From Dipteris shenzhenensis (lineage: Eukaryota > Polypodiophyta > Polypodiopsida > Gleicheniales), in the NCBI GenBank assembly GCA_047967505.1, contig CM106541.1: 64,000 bases of DNA. The stretch is one strand, 5' to 3'. Under the pieces are notes generated by a model that saw only the letters and a program-made list of their open reading frames with translations, was not told the origin of the DNA and ran no database searches. This document shows, one piece after another, positions 58,876-64,000 of this stretch; the first letter of the stretch is position 1; every line of letters starts with the position of its first letter. The translations under genes and the position numbers were made by a program.

Positions 58876-60170
58876 ACAAGATAGAGTTGAAGCTGATGCT
58901 AAGCCAGTGGCTCAAAAATATCAGAGCTTAGGGCCCCTACAAACCAACACTTTGCCCTCAGAGTTGCGAAAGCTTGTAGAAGCTGGGTTTATTGTTCTGG
59001 TCCACAATACTGAATGGGTTTCACCAGTGGTAGTCACCCCAAAGAAAAACAACAACTGGTAGGTCTGCATCGATTATAAGAAACTCAATGCGGCCACCAA
59101 GAGGGACCATCATCCTCTTCCCTTTCAAGACCTCATTCTTGAGAAGGTAAGTGGTCATGAGATGTATACTTTCTGTGATGGTTACTTCAGGCTTTATCAA
59201 ATCAAAATTGCCGAGGAGGATGTGCTTAAAACCACATTTGGGGATGTTTGCATTCAAAGTAATGCCATTTGGCCTCACCAATGCTCCTGCTACCTTTCAA
59301 AGATTCATGCAAATGGCGTTTGCTCCATATTTGGGGGTTTTATTGGAGGTATTTTTAGATGATTTTTGTATATTCTCAGCATAGAAGGAGCATGTCATGA
59401 AGGTTAGGTTGGCCTTCCAAAGGGTCAATGATGTAAATGGCAGCCTCAAGTCTAATAAATGCACCATTGGGGCCACTCAAGGGAGGTTACTGGGACATTG
59501 TCTCATCCGAAGGCGTCAAGCCTGTGACCCTGAGAAGGTAGAAGCTATCCTCAAGCTCTTCCTACCAATAACCAAACGTCAGGTATGATCATTTGTCAAT
59601 CTAGCAAGATATTATCGCCGCTTCATTGATCAATATGCTACTTCAACATGACCCATGACTACACTATTAAAATATGGGGTTGATTTCTCTTGGAATGAGG
59701 ATTGTGATCATGGGTTTGTACAAATTAAGAGTGCTCTGGCTTCAAAACCCATCCTATGCAATCTTAATTGGTCAAAGACTTTCTATATCAATCCTCGGAT
59801 TGGTGAGCAAACTATGGCGGGTATTCTTCTCCAACAAGGGGAGGATCGGTTCATGTATCCTATTCGATTTTCTTCTAGACAATTGCTCAAAACTTAACAA
59901 TGCTACTCTGCGGCTGACAAGCATGCCTTGTCTTTGGTGTTCTGCATTGAGAAATTTAAGCATTATGTGGCTAGAAAGTCCTTCATTATAATCTGTAGCA
60001 ATGGTTTTGCAAAGCAGGTTCTTCAATCACCGAATCCCATGGGCTGATTAGCCAAATGGTTGACAGTTCTACAAGAATATGATTTCCTTTCAAAATTGTA
60101 AACGGGGGTTCTTCCAATTTGAAGAATGCTATGATTGATTTAGAGGAGTGCCTCGATGTAACCCTTGTAG
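58876..60170 (+). pseudogene. Gypsy G3 reverse transcriptase and RNase H
   Basis: RT resumes right after the CACTA with KIELKPD-like residues, then TEWVSPVVVTPKK, IDYKKLNAATKRDHHPLPFQ, YTFCDGYFRLYQIKIAEEDV and the intact active-site strand VFLDDFCIFSA near 59350. RNase H follows (FSWNEDCDHGFVQIKSAL near 59688; RFSSRQLLKT near 59870). Breaks include TAG within NNNW-VCIDY near 59060, shifts near 59230 and 59510, and TGA in place of the Arg codon near 59586. It retains catalytic residues that G2 has lost. Confidence 0.82.
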
Positions 60171-61440
60171 TAGCCATAGAAGTTAGGGATCCATGGTATG
60201 GTGGTATCTATAGGTTTTTGACCGCTTTCTCCTTTCCTTCAAAAAATACTAGCTATGAGAGAAAGAAGATCCGAAGAGACAGTAGGCGCTACACTCTCTT
60301 TGATGGGGTGTTGTACCGTCAAGGCATGGATGGGGTACTAAGATGGGCCATTGATGCAGATGAAGTACCTAAGGTATTGAAGCATTATCATGATGGATTT
60401 GTGGAGGCCATTATGGCGGTGACCATACACCTAAGAAGATTTTACATGCCGGGTACTATTGGCCGACCTTGTTCAAAGATGTCACTATATATTGCAGAAC
60501 TTGCGAACCATGTCAATTATTTGGTAGGAAGGATTTGCATCTTGGGCAGCATCATCTAGTGATGTCTATCCATCCATTTCAGAAGTGGGGAATAGATTTT
60601 GTTGGGCCCCTACCCATGACGGCCCGCAAAAAGAAGTATCTTTTGTTAGCCACTCAGTATGTCACTAAGTGGGCTGAAACTATCACCCTCCCCACTGCAA
60701 ATGGTAAGGTAGTTTCAAATTTCATATTTGAATGTATCTGGTTTGGGACACCCATGGAAATAGTATCTAACCATGGAAGTCCATTCTTAAATGAAACAGT
60801 GGAGTTGCTCATGGATCGCATGGGTATTTATCATCGCACTTCTAGCATCTATTATCCAGCATCCATGGGACAAACGGAGCGGACCAATGGCCTCCTTTGT
60901 AAATCCATGGGAAAAATGGCCACAGGGAATAGGAGCCAATGCGATCAGAAGGTCACTGAAACCATGTGGGCTTACAACATCACCCATAAAACATCTAGAA
61001 GTCACACTCCTTTTGAGTTGGTGTATGGTACTGATGCAATTTTACCACTAGAGATAGAAATTCCGTCCTTGAGATTGACACAAGAATAGAGGATGAACAT
61101 GTAGAGGCCAGGTTGGTACAACTTGAGAAGTTAGATGAAACCCGATGCCTTGCCCTACATCAAACAGAGATCCAAAAGAACTGACAAAAGGCCCACTTGG
61201 ATGCTAAGATTTGCAAGGGATGGGAAAGACACTTTGCTGAGGGGGATGTTGTGCTATGCTTTGATAACAGATTGGACCACCAAATGGATAAAAGGTTCCT
61301 CCCACTATGGACTGGTCCATACAAAGACATCAAGAAACATAGCAATGGGTCTGTATAAGTTCAGGAGCTGCATGAACCATATGGCAAGAAGGTGATCAAC
61401 AAGCATTATCTCAAGCCCTTCTTTGTTTGTGATGGTCTCA
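60119..61440 (+). pseudogene. Gypsy G3 integrase
   Basis: The N-terminal zinc region (60300-60560) is split by a frame shift near 60405; 60469-61089 is open and reads YCRTCEPCQLFGRKD, WGIDFVGPLPMTARKKKYLL and GQTERTNGLLCKSMG. The first catalytic Asp and the Glu are kept, but the second Asp is Asn (SNHGSPF near 60768). The C-terminal region to 61440 includes TGA at 61184-61186, where G1 has CGA, and TAG at 61087. Confidence 0.82.
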
Positions 61441-61469
61441 GGCATGGAAATGTTGTGCATTCCCTGCCT

Positions 61470-61478
61470 GGGGGGGGA
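61470..61478 (+). promoter_or_regulatory. Polypurine tract of gypsy G3
   Basis: GGGGGGGAA lies just upstream of the 3' LTR start at 61481 and would prime plus-strand DNA synthesis. Confidence 0.6.
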
Positions 61479-61480
61479 AC

Positions 61481-62105
61481 TCTTATGGATAAATTTGACC
61501 AAGGTAAAAGGCATAAATATGTGTGTGTACTTGTATGTGTGGCAATAGTATAATACAATATGGTGTGCATAGGGCCCAAGGTTGATGTGGCCAGGCATTA
61601 CCATGTGCCATCCTTCCACATAATAGGACCCATAAGGTGTGTTGTACATAATCCATGGTAGTAATATTATAAAATGTTAAGGTGGCATGGTTCCTCCATG
61701 TGCCACCCCTCCACCTAGGAAGAATAGGTGGAGATGGATATTATATTGGATTATTCCCTCCATGTAGGATAGGCCCATGTCCGGGGGGTGTAGATAGTCC
61801 AAGAATGCAAGTTAAATAATGGGGAAAGTAGGATGAGGTGGCAAGACTCCTTGTGCCAACCCTCCACTTGTCCTCCTAGATGTTTGAACGTATTATAAAA
61901 TTGGGAATAGACCAAGGGAGTATCTTAGACTTGGGATATGGGGGTTGATTTATGTGGAAAAATGAGGCAAAGGGTTGTTGCACACAATTGAGAGTGCATA
62001 CCCACCTAGCCCACATGGGAGACTCTTCCACACACACCATGCATGTGGGAGGATGCATTTATTGGGAGAGACCCCCTCTCTTGGCTATAAAAGGAGGGGG
62101 CTATT
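61481..62105 (+). repeat. 3' LTR of gypsy G3, truncated
   Basis: Matches the 5' LTR from its start (TCTTATGGATAAATTTGACC) through the TATA box at 62086-62092 and stops at GGGGGCTATTC. The last 370 bases or so are missing, and Helitron coding sequence follows at once. An internal deletion of about 45 bases lies near 61720. Confidence 0.8.
62086..62092 (+). promoter_or_regulatory. TATA box of G3 3' LTR
   Basis: TATAAAA in the conserved LTR context. Transcription from here would run right, antisense to the Helitron fragment. Confidence 0.55.
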
Positions 62106-63987
62106 CACCCTCTTTTTTGAAATTATATGACATATATATATCCTCTTACATCTCTCAAAATAGATATTTCAATCAAACCGTCCATTAACTCCTTATGTTT
62201 TAATGCAAAAACACGTGCTAATAGCTCTGGACAATGGGTGCTTGTCCTAGTAATATCACGTTGAATCTCAGGACATTTGGGTTGTAAGTCAATGCTATAA
62301 ATAAATCTAGTTTTCCACTTGATTGGATAATGGCCATGGCATCTTAATACCACTCCGACATTTGCCTTGGACTGCCTTGGACTGCTTGTAGATGAAGAAG
62401 TTAAAACTAATTTTTTTCCTGCATTACTTCCACGAATAGGAGAATCAGTATCTAATCTTGAAATCATATCTTGGAATCCCTTGTACATAGCTATTCTAAG
62501 TTTTTTTATATTTAAGTGAATCCAATTCAATCTACTTTGTCTAATGCTTGCATAAGCATCAACTATATATTGTTGTAATAACCTGCCTGATAGTATAAGG
62601 TCCACACCATTACCTTCACGAACTTGTAATCTTCTTGAATGAAATTGCATTTGAGAAATGTGATTACCAACACGTGATCTAGATATATTGTGTGAAACAC
62701 TTAGAGACATCTCAGGATAGCAACCATCGTCTCCATAAGGAAACAAAAGAACATAATGGAGGGCCATATATGAAGGGTACAAATTTGAAACTCGTTGTAA
62801 CTCATTTCTATGAGTACGAAGAATGATGTCACGATGATTTGCATCTCTATCATTATTCCCAATCATAAGCATAGCAACTTCATTTTGTTGTTGGCAGATT
62901 GTAATTGTGATTTCTCCTTTTTGCAACCAAGATCATGTCCAAACTTTCATTAGGCTCTTCAAGCAAAATGTCTCTTGCTTGTTGAAAAACATGTACATAT
63001 GGATTTATCTCATCCATCATGAGTTGTAAAGATTGAAGTATAGATGAATCCAATGAAGGCATAAGGCCCATTCTATTTTGAAGCTCCTGTTCTGTGTTGT
63101 ATATATACATCTGTGCAAATTGTGGAGCTCGAGATTGTTCCAAAGCTTCATGGTTATACATAGATGGTACCAATGGTCCAATGCGATGATATAGGGATCC
63201 ATGAATCTAAAATGAGTATACACCTAGTTTCCTAGAAACCCTTTCATCAATCTTTGCACCTAGAGATGTGAAAGATAAGATTTTGTTGTAAGAACGTATT
63301 GAACTTTGAAATTGACAGCTTATTACATCATTTTTGCTTAACAGACTCCATAAAACATTTGGAGGTCTTCTTACTTTAGATAAGATTACCCTACCATGAA
63401 AACAACAATATATTGCATATGAATCTTCCTTTTTTTTTGCATGATTTAATTCACCTTTCCATAACATTGCACCACAATACGAGCACTTGTATTGCATTCT
63501 TTTGATACCCATTCGGTCTATTTTATTGTTCAAAACTTCAAATGCAGGGTGAGAATATTTGAATCCTGTATTTATTGTTTGAGAGGAAACAAGTTCACTT
63601 GAATTTGGTCCATTGTTCTCAAATTGTTGATGGAAAGAGTCTATCAATGTTATAATTGGACATGTCCTAGCTTGCATTACATAAATGTTATAATATTTAC
63701 AACTTTTAAGTAATTAATAAATGAATCATATACATACATGCATATATATATATATAATATTTGTTTACCTCATAATTTTCATCATTGATGATATTGTTAT
63801 GGCTATATACTTCACTCAAATCTTGTTGACGTCCTATAGCTTGATTGTTGCCTAACTTATGGCATCGATTGTAATTAATTTCTTTTCTTTGGGATGATGA
63901 TGATTATTTGAAGTGACGTAGCTCTCTACGTCTCTTATTTTTTTGTAGCCTTTTCTGAATTTGATCTTTGGATAAACAATGTTCCAT
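62106..63987 (-). pseudogene. Helitron Rep-helicase protein, N-terminal half
   Basis: On the minus strand a first exon 63769-63987 (MEHCLSKDQIQKRLQKNKRR, with TAA after RHFK) is followed by 63207-63677 with MQYKCSYCGAMLWKGELNHA and LSFTSLGAKIDERV, the typical Helitron N-terminal zinc region. Then 62880-63173 carries PQFAQMYIYNTEQE and 62123-62926 carries the Helitron-like N domain (YMALHYVLLFPYGDDG, then HCPELLARVFALKHKEL, ending GYIYVI). A frame shift lies near 62900. The sequence is cut at 62106 just before the Rep HUH motif would begin, and the LTR of G3 follows. The helicase half of a Helitron is at 28.3-30.9 kb on the same strand. Confidence 0.85.
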
Positions 63988-64000
63988 ATTTTTCAACCTA

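Larger units (their letters stand above)
38774..58878. mobile_element. CACTA (En/Spm) element, 20,099 bp (38777-58875) with 3-bp duplication
   Basis: The left end is CACTACAAGGC (38777) and the right end is GTGTGTAGTAGTG (58875). The 3-bp target duplication ACA (38774-38776 and 58876-58878) is diagnostic for CACTA. The empty site is preserved in gypsy G2 near 9995 (CATAGACCACAAGATAG), which shows the exact insertion point. Both termini carry subterminal copies of a TATAGCGAC motif. Genes inside: a TNPA/Transposase_24-like gene (minus), TNP2-like transposase (plus), a ParB plus DNA-methylase gene (minus) and a MULE-like gene (plus). It also contains two MITEs and five palindromes. This is long for a CACTA, mainly because of the extra genes between 40 and 53.8 kb. 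Confidence 0.92.
35330..62105 (+). mobile_element. Ty3/gypsy copy G3, split by a 20-kb CACTA element
   Basis: Parts in order: 5' LTR (35330-36841, enlarged by two MITEs), gag and protease to 38776, the CACTA insertion, RT through integrase (58879-61440), a purine tract and a truncated 3' LTR (61481-62105). The pieces on either side of the CACTA join without loss when compared with the uninterrupted G2 sequence near 9990. The left LTR starts with TGTTATGG directly inside the transposase-like relic (after KNT at 35329). The right flank is a Helitron fragment joined in the middle of the LTR, so no target duplication of G3 can be read. Confidence 0.85.

Overview
This window is intergenic heterochromatin-like DNA from a land plant with a large, transposon-packed nuclear genome. 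The evidence is plant-type Ty1/copia and Ty3/gypsy LTR retrotransposons (one with an initiator-Met tRNA primer site), a CACTA (En/Spm, CMC) transposon with plant TNP2/DUF4218/DUF4216 domains, Helitron remnants, and a MITE family. I see no ordinary host gene, tRNA, rRNA or CRISPR. The species cannot be named; a seedless plant or gymnosperm is only a guess.

Layout. 1-1817: broken end of one gypsy copy (G1). 1818-4310: AT-rich DNA without a recognised gene. 4311-12282: a second gypsy copy (G2: LTR, gag, protease, RT, RNase H, integrase), cut at 12283 by a CACTA terminus that is followed by unidentified minus-strand gene remnants. 14.7-16.1 kb: minus-strand gypsy gag/pol relic. 16.3-25.0 kb: old copia element (C2) split by a young copia element (C1, 17644-23165; two 353-bp LTRs, TCCCT duplications). 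25.0-28.3 kb: AT-rich DNA with coiled-coil ORFs. 28.3-30.9 kb: Helitron helicase half. 30.85-32.04 kb: tandem array of a unit of about 355 bp. 32.8-35.3 kb: relic of a poorly classified transposase-like gene. 35330-62105: third gypsy copy (G3), split by a 20,099-bp CACTA element (38777-58875) with a 3-bp ACA target duplication. 62.1-64.0 kb: N-terminal half of a Helitron protein.

The CACTA element is the most interesting object. Besides TNP2-like transposase (plus strand) and a TNPA/Transposase_24-like gene (minus strand), it holds a 10-exon minus-strand gene (40822-44732) that I read as an N-terminal ParB-like domain joined to a beta-class (motif order IV...X-I) DNA N6A/N4C methyltransferase domain. 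All nine introns have GT-AG ends and matching phases, and the only coding break is a perfect 14-bp tandem duplication. It also carries a MULE-like gene with WRKY/GCM1-like and SWIM zinc fingers, broken by one in-frame TAG, and five palindromes sharing the core GCGTTAACGC or a close variant, one of them a 418-bp palindrome without spacer.

Eight copies of one 214-247 bp MITE family (14-bp TIR CTCGGGGGGGTCAC, 8-bp target duplications) lie across the window. Relative order of events can be read from nesting: transposase-like gene, then G3, then CACTA and LTR-borne MITEs, then MITEs inside the CACTA. Many premature stops are TAG where a sister copy has CAG, which fits deamination of CHG-methylated cytosine in silenced DNA. 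Exon limits of the degenerate genes are approximate unless a splice junction is stated.
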